Of a stretch of 64,000 nt of DNA, positions 1 through 11,010 are shown piece after piece. The stretch is from Sordariomycetes sp. S80-01Y. Its lineage: Eukaryota; Ascomycota; Sordariomycetes. A program made the position numbers and the translations under genes. The stretch lies in assembly GCA_037042185.1 (NCBI GenBank), contig JAXQJY010000019.1, positions 581,598-645,597 of the forward strand. The letters run 5' to 3'. The notes below the pieces were generated by a model. That model had not been told where the DNA came from, did no database searches, and was given only the letters and a program-made list of their open reading frames with translations. Numbering within the stretch: the first letter of the stretch is position 1; each line of letters opens with the position of its first letter.

Positions 1-290
1 ATAAAAATAATTTTAATACGTTAACCATTTTATTTATTTAAATAAGGCTATATATTAATTTATATTTAGATTTTTTATCTTTTAATTTATAAATAAACTC
101 TAAATAGTTAAGTATAGAAGTTATTTATATCGCTATTAGTATTATATTATATTTATTTAAATTAATATTAACTATAATATTAATAATTTTATTCTATATT
201 AACTTATTAATAAGTTAAGGTATAATTTTTTTAATCTCTTTATATTTAGGCTTTATCTATACTAATACAGAGGCTATAGCAGTACCGTTT
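1..290. repeat. AT-rich, RIP-like block at the left edge
   Basis: The first ~290 bases are almost all A and T, rich in TpA steps and homopolymer-like T/A runs, with very little C or G and no coding frame. Composition changes sharply near 290, where normal balanced sequence begins. Such blocks in ascomycetes are usually transposons mutated by RIP (C to T). I could not read a protein from it. Confidence 0.7.
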
Positions 291-682
291 TCGATCGCTA
301 GTAAATGAAACGCGGTAAGGTAATCGACCCCCGAGCTCACGAGTCCCTATCATGGCCGCTAAGCACGGATCTTACTAAGGGCAAACAGAGAGTCCTCGGG
401 TGAGATAGACTCTATTGCTACGGATAGGCGCTGTCTTTGGAATAGATTGAGCACTGTAGACCCAGCGTACCTTGAGGAGTTACGTTCAGGAAATAATAGG
501 CGGATAAGAAAATAATTGAAAGTGCTTGTGACATTTTCCTAGTAGAGCTTCCAAGCTCACTTACAAAGCGACATCGAGATTTTAACTAGCGAGCATTTTC
601 CACGTATTAATTCAAGCTCTGAAACCGACAATGCATAGTCCCTGATGTTGCAACATGTGTATGACTTCCGCCCAGATCCGAA
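291..682. other. intergenic, left of lipase gene
   Basis: Balanced-composition sequence between the AT-rich block and the 3' end of the leftward lipase gene. It has no convincing coding frame, RNA or repeat. It presumably includes the 3' untranslated region of the lipase gene. Confidence 0.5.
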
Positions 683-2176
683 TCAAAGGCCGAGAACAGC
701 CTGATAGCTATAACTCTCATCATCCACCCACTGGAGGACGTGGTTGCCGACAGGACGATACTGCTCCAAGGGCAGCCAAGGGCTCAGGGTAGAAGTGTAA
801 CAACCAGACCTCGAGACAGGCTTATCTTCAAAGCGGTCGGCAATCCACTTCAACCAACGACGGCGAGTAGCATCCAAAGTAGGCACGTGTCCAGTTCCAT
901 TGACGACGAGAAACTCCAAGTCTTTGTCTGGGAACGCAACACAAGTTTCTTCAACCACAATCTTGGCGCTTTCGAATGGACAATAAACGTCGTCGGTGCC
1001 CTGAAGGACTAGAACAGGACCCTTGAAGTCTTTCCCGCCAGGGTTGGCAAGCTTCTCAAGAGCAGCAGCATGCCAGGACTGCTCGGTGTAATCCATCTTT
1101 GTCACGTTGGCAGTCAGGAAGAGCTTTTGCGCAGCGCCAACAGCACCCCTGATATCTGTCCACAATTTGTTGCGGGCAAGGCCGAGATCGGTGAGCCATA
1201 TGTCGAGGGAGAAGTCGGGGAAGATGCTCCTCATGGCTATGCCGACAAAGTTAGAGATAAATGGCGGCAAAGCGTTGAAGACGTTAACAACAGGGCTGCC
1301 AGCGATGGTGCCTTTGTAGCCCCCAAAGACCACTTCAGGAAACTCATCACGGTTCAGCGCCAGGCGTTCCCCTATTCCCCAAGCAACCCCGCCACCCTGG
1401 CTATGACCCATGGAGACGAATTCTTTAGTCAATTTGTTGGGGAAGGCCTTCCATGCGGCTTGAAGCGCGTAAAGTGCATCCCTTGCGCCGACTTGGGCAA
1501 CGTCCCATTGGTGCGCAATGTGGCTGCCATCCCAAGACTTGTCGACGCCCAATCCGGCATAATCTGGCCCGATCACGGCATAGCCGTCGAGGGCAAGAGG
1601 GTAAGGGGCCTCGTAGCCGTACCACAAGTTGCGCATGGCGGATGGCGCAGCGTCAGCACTGAAGCCAGATGTGCCGTGACACCAAAGCACGACCGGTGCG
1701 GTGCCGTTGGAGGATCCCGACGAGCCGAACCGACGAGGCTCGAAAGGCCAGAGCACAAACGACGTTGCCGGCACGATAGTTCCATTGAGGGTTTTGGTTG
1801 TGTACATGAAGCGCGAGAGCGCGGTATTGGGAGGGATTGCATAGTTCGTTGGGTCGGTGACGGCTTGCACCTTTAGAAGTGTACCAGGCTGGAGAGGCCC
1901 GGTGGTGTTTTCAAGGGATGGAAGGCTGTAGAAATCATCTTGTCTTGGCCCGCCGTTGGCAAGCTGTGATCTGTCCGAGTTGGTGACGATTTCTACGCTT
2001 CGAGCGATCTCGTCTGTAAGCTGCGCGTCTTCAACCTGCTTCGGCGTCAATGCCAGGGATGAGTTCCAAGTGTTGGTCTGCACTTCGTAAGGTGATAGCT
2101 GTGCCAAGGCGCTGGGGGCAAATAAAACGGCAAAAGCCCAAAGATGACGAAGAGGCATTTTGAGTGAAGGCAGCAT
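683..2176 (-). CDS. secreted lipase-like alpha/beta hydrolase
   Basis: A single-exon gene of 497 aa. The N-terminus (residues 1-26, ending in a Ser-Ala-Leu-Ala-Gln run) is a typical secretory signal peptide. The body fits the fungal secretory lipase family (Candida LIP-type, alpha/beta hydrolase fold). An oxyanion-type segment WCHGTSG lies near residue 165, the nucleophile elbow GHSQGG has its Ser at about 259, a late Asp lies in LQGTDDVY, and a final His is in NGTGHVPT, so the Ser-Asp-His triad is complete. Length matches the family (about 450-480 aa plus leader). It probably acts outside the cell on lipids or other esters; the substrate cannot be read from sequence. The first ATG was chosen because it precedes the hydrophobic leader; a second Met lies six codons later. 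The gene is close to the repeat-rich window edge but is intact. Confidence 0.85.
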   Translation of the reverse strand: MLPSLKMPLRHLWAFAVLFAPSALAQLSPYEVQTNTWNSSLALTPKQVEDAQLTDEIARSVEIVTNSDRSQLANGGPRQDDFYSLPSLENTTGPLQPGTLLKVQAVTDPTNYAIPPNTALSRFMYTTKTLNGTIVPATSFVLWPFEPRRFGSSGSSNGTAPVVLWCHGTSGFSADAAPSAMRNLWYGYEAPYPLALDGYAVIGPDYAGLGVDKSWDGSHIAHQWDVAQVGARDALYALQAAWKAFPNKLTKEFVSMGHSQGGGVAWGIGERLALNRDEFPEVVFGGYKGTIAGSPVVNVFNALPPFISNFVGIAMRSIFPDFSLDIWLTDLGLARNKLWTDIRGAVGAAQKLFLTANVTKMDYTEQSWHAAALEKLANPGGKDFKGPVLVLQGTDDVYCPFESAKIVVEETCVAFPDKDLEFLVVNGTGHVPTLDATRRRWLKWIADRFEDKPVSRSGCYTSTLSPWLPLEQYRPVGNHVLQWVDDESYSYQAVLGL

Positions 2177-2406
2177 GTTGTTTTTATTGTTGCTGTTGTC
2201 GCTCTTTAAGGTTTGCAGCCAGTCTGCTGTTAACGACTGATGGGAATGTTCACCTTTTATGCCTCTGTTCGCCCCCCATTTCGCAATCCCACAGATTCAT
2301 TCTGACATTGACCTGCAATGCTACGAGCTAGGATGGCTAGATGTATTAGTAACTCGTGATTATTCAATCAGGGTCATGCTGGCCCCAAGTCCAGGCTTCT
2401 CATCCA
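2177..2406. promoter_or_regulatory. upstream region of the lipase gene
   Basis: This region lies directly 5' of the leftward lipase gene and presumably contains its promoter and 5' UTR. No canonical TATA box stands out. It runs into a tandem repeat at 2407. Confidence 0.35.
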
Positions 2407-2488
2407 TCGTTGTCCATGGATCGTTGTCCACGGCGCTTGTCCACGGAGTTCTGCGCACGGAGCTCTGTCCACGGGGACTCGTCCATGA
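2407..2488. repeat. degenerate 13-15 bp tandem repeat (gtccacgg core)
   Basis: Six imperfect head-to-tail copies of a unit built around ttgtccacgg, with variants gtccatgg, gcgcacgg and gtccatga. The unit length varies between about 13 and 15 bases, so it is not a coding repeat. It lies just upstream of a WD40 fragment. Confidence 0.6.
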
Positions 2489-2658
2489 AAGTACAAGGGA
2501 TGTCAGCGGCGCGCCATGGAAACTTTCACAAAGAGCACGTGTTATCGCTCGAAGGAAAAATGTCATATCAAGATGCAAACCAGCGGAAGAATATCTGTTA
2601 TCATTGCTATTGTACTGTAGTCATTGCTTCGATTGATATGTTAAACGAATGCTTAGCA

Positions 2659-2763
2659 CACCAGCAGACGTCCTTCGCCTTCTCACCCGACTCGCACCGG
2701 CTCGCGTCCGGGTCCTACAATAGGACCTTGAAGCTGTGGGATCCGACGACGCCGCCTGCATAA
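2659..2763 (+). pseudogene. WD40-repeat fragment (NLR/HET-E-like remnant)
   Basis: The plus frame encodes one recognisable WD40 blade: FAFSPDSHRLASGS followed by RTLKLWD, then a stop. This sequence style is typical of the near-identical WD40 repeats at the C-terminus of fungal NACHT/HET-E-type NOD-like proteins. No other blades, NACHT domain or start are present on either side, so this is a detached piece of a gene, not a gene. Family assignment rests on one blade only. Confidence 0.6.
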
Positions 2764-3620
2764 CAATGCACGAGGTCGGTAGATGTAACAATTTGAGGTT
2801 GTCATAAATGGGTTGAATTGATTGATCAATTCAAGAGAGCGCGGAAGACGGCGAGGAGTTGGTAGCCCCGGGGTCACCACAGGTAAACAACCTACCCTGC
2901 ACCCAGGTCCGTGCCACAAGGCACAACCGTAACAGGCCGCGTGGCGATATTATAGCGACATTCCTAATAACTACCTTTAACTTGAAAAAAAAAAAAAAAA
3001 TGCTAAACGAGCTTTACTACAAGCTCTATTTAGTAGGGGGTGTTTCGTAATATGACACATCGGCACACGTGGGTAGCACCGTTTATTTTAGCTACTAGAA
3101 AGAAAGCTTAATAAGCGTTAGCCCAATAATGAGAGGTGGCGGAAAAAAGTTATAGGTAAATAAAGCGCTTAATCGAGGTATTTCTTATCTCTGTAGAATC
3201 AAGCCTGTTTTTATAACTTGTATACGTATGCTTGTGGCGCACTACCTTATTTAGTGCGAGACCCACCCGACTCATTCCACGGTTCCACACGGCTCGTGGC
3301 GTCCGGCCGACGCTCATGGCCCCCTCGGGCTCCGCGGCCACCGCGCTAGGACTGTTGCGTATCCATCGGTTTCGAGGTTGAGGCGGGTTCATAAGGAGGA
3401 CGGCAGTCCTTTCATGCAGTGTTCAAAGGAGCAAGGGAAGACAAATCAACGGAAATACATCTCGAGGCGAAAGCTATAGCTCTTGGACGAGTTTCCGCCC
3501 TTCCTGTTCCTGTCTTTAATGTGCTTTGCATATTCGCCACCTCGCGCCCCCTGCTGAAGCCCTCCGCTGGGCAGGCTGTATACAGCTGATTGAGAAGCCA
3601 AGAGGCTTCAAGTCGACAGC
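2764..3620. other. intergenic with repeat debris and an A16 tract
   Basis: No gene is visible. There is an uninterrupted run of 16 A at 2985-3000, followed by AT-richer sequence to about 3250 and then GC-rich sequence. The A tract could be the tail of a decayed retroposon. The last ~200 bases before 3621 must hold the ABC transporter promoter and 5' UTR. Confidence 0.45.
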
Positions 3621-6600
3621 ATGGGAGACGTCGACGAGAAGGGTGATGTTGTCGACGTGGAGAAGAAGGCTGTCGACTCTAGGAGCGACAGCTCAATCTC
3701 CAAGCCTGAAGTCGTCAATCCAGCGCCTGAGCCCCGGCCCGAAGAGCCAAAAGAGCTGGATGGGTGGACGGCCTACTGGGTGAGTACCAACCGCGGACGG
3801 ATGCCATGACAGCTCCAATTAACAAAAGGCAGCGCATCTTCAGGTTTGCCGGGACATTTGAGTACGCAATTCAAGGTGTTGCCATTTTCTCGGCTATTGC
3901 TTCTGGCGCTGGAATCGCGCTGCAGAACCTCATCTTTGGAGAGTTCGTCACCGTCTTCATAGACTTCACAACGGGGCAATCGACGGCCCAGAAATTCCGC
4001 GACGACGCGGCCGAGCTGGCTCTATACTTCGTGTACCTGGGCATCGGTCGCTTCGTTCTTTCGTACGCCTATAACGTCCTGTTCACGTACGCTGCCTACC
4101 GCATCGTACGCAACATCCGTCATTCCTACCTTCGCTCTGCCCTCGGCCAAGAGGTAGCCTACTACGATTTCGGGTCGGGTGGCTCCATTGCCACGCAAGC
4201 AACTTCCAATGGACGTCTCATCCAGGGTGGTATTGCCGAGAAGCTTGGGCTCACGTTCCAGGGCCTCGCCGCCTTTGTCACGGCCTTCATCGTTGCCTTC
4301 GTCACCCAGTGGAAGCTGACGCTCATATGTCTCTGCATCGCCCCCGCCACAATCATCGTGATGGGCGTGGTGGCAGGCATTGAGGCCGGCTACGAGACAA
4401 AGATTCTCGAGGTGTACGCCCAGGCCAACTCCTTTGCCGAGGGCGTGCTTGCCAGCGCGCGGACGGTGCATGCTTTCGAGATGAGGTCCAGGCTGGTCAA
4501 CAAGTTTGATCAGTATCTCACCGAGGCGCACGACTGGGGAAAGAAAATTTCTATCCTTTTTGGACTGATGTTCAGCGCCGAGTACACAATCATCTACCTT
4601 GGCTTTGGGTTGGCTTTCTGGCAGGGAGTCCGCATGCTTGCCAGAGGCGAGATCGCAGAACCCGGAGACATTTTCACGTAAGTATTCGAATCTCCACGCA
4701 TATCTCTCAATCTTTGGGAATGTGTTAACAATTGCAGCGTTCTTCTGTCGGTTGTCATTGCCGCCATCAACTTGACGATGCTCGCCCCCTACTCCATCGA
4801 CTTCACCCGTGCCGGGACCGCAGCCGCCCAGCTCTTCGTCCTCATCGACCGTAAATCCGACATCGACCCCTTCTCCACGGAGGGTGAACAGCCTGAGAAC
4901 ATTGAGGGACTATTGGAGCTTGAGAACGTCTCATTCGCGTATCCCACACGCCCTGGAATGACGGTTCTTGATGACTTCACCTTGAGGGTTCCGGCCGGAA
5001 AGGTAACAGCCCTTGTTGGGCAGAGTGGGAGTGGCAAGAGTACCATCGTTGGACTTATCGAGCGATGGTACAAGCCTACTACCGGAAGCATCAAGCTAGA
5101 TGGGCGTTCGTTGGACACGTTGAATCTGAATTGGCTTCGTAAGAACGCTCGTCTTGTTCAACAGGAGCCCGTCTTGTTCCAAGGCTCGGTCTTCGACAAC
5201 ATCGCCCATGGTCTTGTGGGAACCGAACTCGAACACGCCCCGCGAGAACAGCGGATGGCCAGGATTCAGGAAGCGGCAGAGCTAGCGTTCGCCCATGACT
5301 TCGTCTCCGACCTACCGGAAGGCTACGACACTGAGATCGGTCAGCGCGGTAGTCTTCTATCGGGAGGGCAGAAGCAGCGTGTGGCTATTGCCCGCGCTGT
5401 TGTGTCGCAGCCCAAGGTTCTCTTGCTCGACGAGGCTACTTCGGCCCTGGACCCTCATGCTGAAGGCGTGGTGCAGCAAGCCCTTGATCGTGCATCTCAG
5501 GGCCGCACGACTATCGTCATTGCCCACAAGCTGGCTACTATCCGCAAGGCTGACAATATCGTCGTGATGACTAAGGGCAAGATCGTTGAACAAGGTACAC
5601 ATGAGGGCCTGATTGCCAAAAATGGCGCCTACGCCCACCTCGTCAAGATTCAGAACCTGACTCTCTCTGAAGAGTCCGGCGAGAAGGTCAACGTTGAGGA
5701 CTCCTCGGACATGGAGGCAGAAGGCGACCCAGCAGACCTCACCAAGTCTCTGACCAGATATGCAACAGCTGAGCGCGCGCGGATGGAAGAGCAGAAGGAG
5801 AGGGACAACTACGATCTTCATAAAGGGATGGGCCTCCTTTCAGTGGTCTGGCGTCTCATCGTGGATCATCCCAATTTGTACTTTGCCTACTTCATGGTCC
5901 TCGTTGGCTGCATCGGTGCGGCGGCAGCCTTCCCCGGTCAGGCGATCCTGATGGCCAACATGATGGACGTTTTCACCCTTACTGGCTCGGCCATGGCGCG
6001 TCGTGGAGACTTTTTCGCGACCATGTTCATTGCTCTGGCGGCTGGCTGTCTGGTCTTCTACTTCATCCTCGGTTACACCACCAACGTTATCGCCCAGTTC
6101 CTTTCGCACAAGTTCCGCAAGCAGAGTTTCAGCGACATGCTACGCCAGGACCTGCAGTTCTTTGACCGCAACGAGAACAACGTCGGAGCCCTGACGAGCC
6201 GCGTCGACTCGAATCCTCAATCGATCTTGGAGCTTATGGGCTTCAACGTGGGGCTGATCCTCATTGCCATCCTCAACGTTGCGGCATGCAGTATCCTCGG
6301 CATTGCACATAGCTGGAAGATCGGCCTGGTCGTTGTGTTCGGTGGACTGCCTCCTTTGCTTGCCGCTGGCTGGCTGAAGATCCGCTTCGACGTCAAACTC
6401 GACAACGACATCTCCAAGAAGAACTCTACCAGCGCTTCCATCGCCTCCGAGGCCGTCACCGCCATCCGCACTGTTTCATCGCTCGCAATTGAGGAGCTAG
6501 TCTTGAAGCGCTACACGGATGAGCTCGACCACGCTGTCGCCAAGTCCAAGTATTCCATGGCTCAGATGATGATCTGGTTCGCCCTGACGCAGAGTGTCGA

Positions 6601-7642
6601 GTATTGGTTTATGGCGCTTGGCTTTTGGTACGGCTGCCAGCTCGTGTCGAGGAATGAGACGTCAATGTACGACTTCTTTGTGGCTTTCATGGGTGTCTTC
6701 TTTTCGGGACAGGCGACATCGCAGCTGTTCCAATTCTCGACGAGCATGACCAAGGGTAAGAATGCGGCCAACTACATCTACTGGCTTCACAACCTTGAGC
6801 CCACGGTTCAGCAGACACCAGAGAACCAGGACAAGGGTCCCAAGGCTGGTGGCCCCATTGGTTTGAACAAGATCAGATTCTCGTACCCTCTTCGTCCCGA
6901 GGCGCCTGTTCTGCGTGGCGTCGATCTGGAGATCGAGAAAGGCCAATTTGTGGCTTTGGTCGGAGCGTCTGGTTGCGGAAAGTCAACCATGATCGGCCAG
7001 CTTGAGCGCTTCTACGACCCATCCACCGGCAAGATCACCATCGCCGGCGACGATTTGACGTCGTTGAACCCCAGACTGTATCGCCGCATCGTATCGCTTG
7101 TGCAGCAGGAGCCGACACTCTTCCAAGGCACGATCCGCGAGAACATCGCCTTGGGCATCGACGATCCCGAATCTACGACAGCGGACGAGGGAAAAGCCTC
7201 AAACACAGCCGCATTAGAGGTTTCTGACGCGGACGTTGAGGCCGCTCTTCGCGCATCGAATGCGTGGGACTTTGTCTCCTCTCTTCCCGAGGGCATGGGC
7301 ACGCCAACAGGCTCAAACGGCACCCAACTATCAGGCGGCCAACGTCAACGCATTGCCATTGCGCGATCCCTCATCCGAAACCCTAAGATTCTTCTCCTCG
7401 ATGAGGCAACATCTGCCCTGGACACCGAATCGGAGAAGATCGTCCAGGGCGTGCTCGCCGAGGCGGCTAAGGAGGGCGACAGGATCACGGTGTCTGTGGC
7501 GCATCGACTGAGCACGATCAAGGATGCCGATGTTATCTGCGTGTTCTACGGTGGGCGGATTGTCGAGAAGGGAACACACAATGAGTTGGTGAGACAGGGC
7601 GGCATGTACCGGAAAATGTGTGAGGCACAGAATTTAGATTAG
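3621..7642 (+). CDS. ABCB-type full ABC transporter (multidrug resistance/exporter family)
   Basis: Exons 3621-3779, 3833-4677 and 4738-7642 give 1302 aa; both introns (53 and 60 bp) have GT...AG ends and keep frame. The order is TMD-NBD-TMD-NBD, as in P-glycoprotein-like ABCB exporters, whose usual length is 1250-1350 aa. NBD1 has Walker [10 protein letters not shown] near residue 429, signature LSGGQKQR near 542 and Walker B with ATSALD near 562. NBD2 has Walker [10 protein letters not shown] near 1077, signature LSGGQRQR and [12 protein letters not shown]. All catalytic motifs look intact, so both sites may hydrolyse ATP. The ~50-residue N-terminus is acidic, low in complexity and cytosolic. 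Family members sit in the plasma or vacuolar membrane and export hydrophobic compounds; the substrate is not predictable. No metabolite cluster genes are adjacent. Confidence 0.95.
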
Positions 7643-8173
7643 CTGGAGATGACCCAGCGTTGTTCTTTCGTATGGACTAAGCGAGTATATGCTATTGTTA
7701 ATAGAACTTTGTTTACACACGCAACATGACTCTTGACACTAGTTGAAGAGGGAAAGTCGAACATATACATCGGAACAGGAGTAGCACTTCATAAGTCCAT
7801 ATGGTCCCGTTCGAGGATCGCTCTCCTCAAAGTCAAGACTCCAGTTACTGTCAGCACTTCGACTTGACGCAAGATGGATATTCGGTCCCGTCACCAGTAC
7901 CTAAGCCATTGCAGTAGATGCACGTTGTTCACGAAGCAGGTGTCTTGTCCTCGTCGGAAGCACACTTCTCCATTTCGCGTTGAGTGCAGTTCACTGGCAT
8001 TGGAGGAGACTATGTTGCTTCGAATTCCGACTGTCCTTCTTCTTTTCCTTCTTTTTCTTCAACCTAATCACCTCAACACCTGCTTCGCCAGTATACTCAG
8101 GGTGTCAGAAACCCCAACTCAAACACCAGTATAGCTCTCTCGCTGCGGACAGCCCCGTACACTGAAGTGCACC
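7643..8173. other. intergenic between ABC transporter and next gene
   Basis: This holds the 3' UTR of the transporter and the upstream region of the next gene. A pyrimidine-rich stretch (8030-8075, ttcttttccttctttttcttc-like) precedes the ATG at 8174, as is common in fungal promoters. No other feature seen. Confidence 0.45.
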
Positions 8174-9118
8174 ATGAGCTATCCTATCGATATGGACGAA
8201 GTTGCCGCTAAGCTTCAGGAGTGGCAGGAGGCCAACTCGCGCAACAAGAACGTCTCCCCTGAAGAGCAAACAGGCGAGGGCCGCTGCAGAACCCCCCTTT
8301 TACAGTCCTCGTATCTCAAGCCCCCCTATCGACAGCTTGATTCTCCCCATCTCGGCAATGAGTCTTCCCAAGAAGGGCGCTTGTTCAGCTGCCCGAATGG
8401 TGGCTATGGTAACGTGAATCTCGGTTTATTGGCGACATCCAACCTTCGCGACACTGCAGAACGCCCTCCAGCTGCCAGGGACCTGGCTGTTGATGTTTGT
8501 GAAGGCGATGAAAATGACAAGCCTGGAAGGCACTACCTCCGACGCGTAGATAACCACGTCGGGCCTTTGCCGCTCATGACGGGTGATTACCTCACGGCTG
8601 CTGAGTCCCTGTCTCGGTATGAGGAAGCAATGCTAATCTACTATGCAGCAGTCTCGGGCCAAGCTAAGCGCCTGATGGACGCTGGACGAAAGGACGAAGC
8701 TGATCGCTTGATGCGCGCGAGCCTCGCCCCGAACCGACCCCAGAATGAATCAGGCCTCTTGGAACACGCCAATCGACTCAACAATCATCAAGTTGCGGCC
8801 ATTCTCGACGAGCAGGGCCACGGTAACATGGCGCACATGGCTACTCTCAACCCAGACGAGGGCGGAGGAACATCCCTCTCGAACGTCGCTACACTGGCAC
8901 CCGAATTAGGAGCAACGGCTCAACAAGATTCTTGTCTTGCTCCGGGTTTTCCGCGCAAGATGCACCAGTCTGATGTGCTCCAGGGAGCCTCTGAGCGCCA
9001 CCACCCAAAGGCACCCCCTGTACTCAAGGGGACTCAGGCCACCGGGTCGCACCCTCCCGGTAGCATTGAACAGTGGCTGGAAGGTCTTCCTGACTATGCT
9101 CGCTATGATGAAATGTAG
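8174..9118 (+). CDS. unrecognised 314-aa protein
   Basis: An uninterrupted frame from ATG to TAG with coding-like codon use. I do not recognise a domain. There is no signal peptide and no membrane segment. The N-terminal ~130 residues are polar and low in structure. Residues ~145-230 are predicted by eye to be helical and rich in Ala, Glu and Arg (YEEAMLIYYAAVSGQ, then RKDEADRLMRAS). The C-terminal third is Pro/Gly/Ser-rich and ends in an acidic-aromatic tail. It is probably an intracellular lineage-specific protein. The alternative is that only part of the frame is an exon. Confidence 0.55.
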   Translation: MSYPIDMDEVAAKLQEWQEANSRNKNVSPEEQTGEGRCRTPLLQSSYLKPPYRQLDSPHLGNESSQEGRLFSCPNGGYGNVNLGLLATSNLRDTAERPPAARDLAVDVCEGDENDKPGRHYLRRVDNHVGPLPLMTGDYLTAAESLSRYEEAMLIYYAAVSGQAKRLMDAGRKDEADRLMRASLAPNRPQNESGLLEHANRLNNHQVAAILDEQGHGNMAHMATLNPDEGGGTSLSNVATLAPELGATAQQDSCLAPGFPRKMHQSDVLQGASERHHPKAPPVLKGTQATGSHPPGSIEQWLEGLPDYARYDEM

Positions 9119-9717
9119 TAGGCGAGATTTCGCACAGTATGGAGTTCTCAGTCTGCACAATGCTGGATGACGGGGCTTACATTGGGAGAGTAGCTACAGC
9201 TCAGAGGTTCTCGGCTCCTCGGCTGGCACAGATTATTATCAGATTGTCCTTTCTACAGACTGGAGCTAGATGAGAAATTTTGATCTTTAAATTAAGACAA
9301 GTGATGATAACGCACCTAAGCGTCTGGATCCCTGTGAAGGGTAGTGAAGGGTAGCCACACTGGGTTTGACCTCACCAGGGAGCAAAGCCTCTGATTCAAC
9401 ATTTCACGCGGCTTCGAACTAACCGATAAACATTCAGAAGACGCCAGTAGCAAGTCTGGATGGAATGACGTCTGCAACATGCGGTCACGTTGTGTCTGTT
9501 GGCAGCTGCTGGCGTCGCTCACCGATCCATCCCAGCATACAAACACCTCCCACCGAGAGGCGCTTACCTTCCTCCCCTTCTTCTTCTATGCGAGTCTTTC
9601 CATCTCACATCTTCAAATAGACTCGATTCTGCATTGATCAAGTCTCATGCCACGAGCCTGATTGCTAGTCAAGCTATCATCGACAAACCATCTTGCTCTT
9701 ATCCTTCGCCAGCGACC
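9119..9717. other. intergenic with pyrimidine-rich promoter
   Basis: No gene seen. The stretch 9569-9625 is CT-rich (ccttcctccccttcttctt), typical of fungal core promoters, and precedes the gene beginning at 9718. Confidence 0.4.
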
Positions 9718-10409
9718 ATGGATTTCGATTTTCCTCCAGCCAACAGCAATACCAACGGTGAAGAAGCATACAGCACCCCAATGAAGCAGGAAGCTGTCAA
9801 TGAGGCCCCCTCATCCGAGCTACAAACAGTGAGGGCCCTAGAATCATCCTCCTCATCGCCGCGCGTACTGATCAACGCTCCTAGGCTGAAATCATTCCAC
9901 CCATTCAGCACGAAGAAGCTTCCTCCAACGACCCCGAAGCCATTGCTTCTAATTCTGACAGCGTTACTGCTGCAGTGAATACAGACCCAGAGTCCTCAAC
10001 GAAGCCCAAGAGAATCATGCGCTGCGTCGTCAAGCACTGCGGCAAGCTCTGCAAGCACTGCGCGGACATCTGCGACGGACATCGCTATGAACTCGTCACC
10101 AGCCTCTCCGAAGGGGATCAGAGCCTTAAAAAAGCCCTCGAGAAGCTGAAAAGGGGGCCCAAAGTTATGGATCTTCCGAAAGTGTCGCGCTGCGTTGTCA
10201 GGTGCCAGCACGGGAACATCTGCAGGAAGTGCACGGACGGTTGCAGAAGGAGTCGTCAGATGCTCTGTTTGAAAGACCACCAAGTAGAGTCATTCTTCCA
10301 GAGCATTGAATCGTGGGTGGAGCAGGAGGGGATCCGACAGCCCTCGACGATGACAACTGATGAGTTTGACCGGCTCTGCGTGACCTTCATTCAAGGTATG
10401 GAGGGCTGA
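9718..10409 (+). CDS. unrecognised 211-aa protein with two tandem Cys-rich modules
   Basis: Exons 9718-9828 and 9885-10409 join in frame across a 56-bp intron (donor gtgagg, branch-like actgat, acceptor ctcctag), giving 211 aa. The first ~75 residues are acidic and disordered. Two related Cys-rich modules follow. The first reads RCVVKHCGKLCKHCADIC (C-x4-C-x3-C-x2-C-x3-C). The second reads RCVVRCQHGNICRKCTDGC (C-x3-C-x5-C-x2-C-x3-C) about 45 residues later. Each is followed by basic residues. The pattern suggests metal binding (zinc), but I do not recognise the family. The spacer is Lys-rich and helical, and the C-terminus is acidic. No signal peptide, so it is probably nuclear or cytosolic. 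Without splicing the two halves lie in different frames, so the intron decides the model. Confidence 0.7.
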
Positions 10410-11010
10410 TGGAACAATTGAGAACAGCTGACAAAGAGCCTTGCGTGGCGTCTTGGGGCCCTCTGAGGTGGAATATGACGAGCGCGAGAGCACAAAGCTC
10501 GTAGGATGAGCCTATTGCATGCAGAGGATCGAAGGCCAGGTACCGATCCGGATTTGTAAAAGAGACTCCATGAGAACTTGCGATTCCTCATACATCTCCA
10601 TGTTCTTTGCTTTTAGTTGTCTACTATTGACAATTCACATTTGACGCTATTGTGAACTATGTTGCCAATCAGAGATGGCGATATGCTCCGGTACCATAAT
10701 CAACAAGCCCCGAGGGCCATTGAACATAAAATATAGCTGGTACCGCATGTCAATCATATGTTGAACTAGCTGAAACATCCCATTTTGAGACTATTCTGTC
10801 TTGTCACGTCAAGGTTTGATTACTCGCGGAGCATGGTCACATGGAAGCATTCATTGACTTGGCTATTTTTATGATCAATATCTACTTGACCATTATTCTT
10901 GTCAATTCGCACCATTTATCTGCGCTTTAGGGAAGCCTATACGGCTAGCAAAGGCATCTTGTGACGAATTAACGGCAGGGTTTGACAGCGTGACGACGAT
11001 GTTCCGTCGC
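10410..11010. other. intergenic between convergent genes
   Basis: This separates the 3' ends of the Cys-rich gene and the leftward Gly/Ala-rich gene. It is moderately AT-rich, with no coding frame, tRNA or repeat that I can support. Confidence 0.45.
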
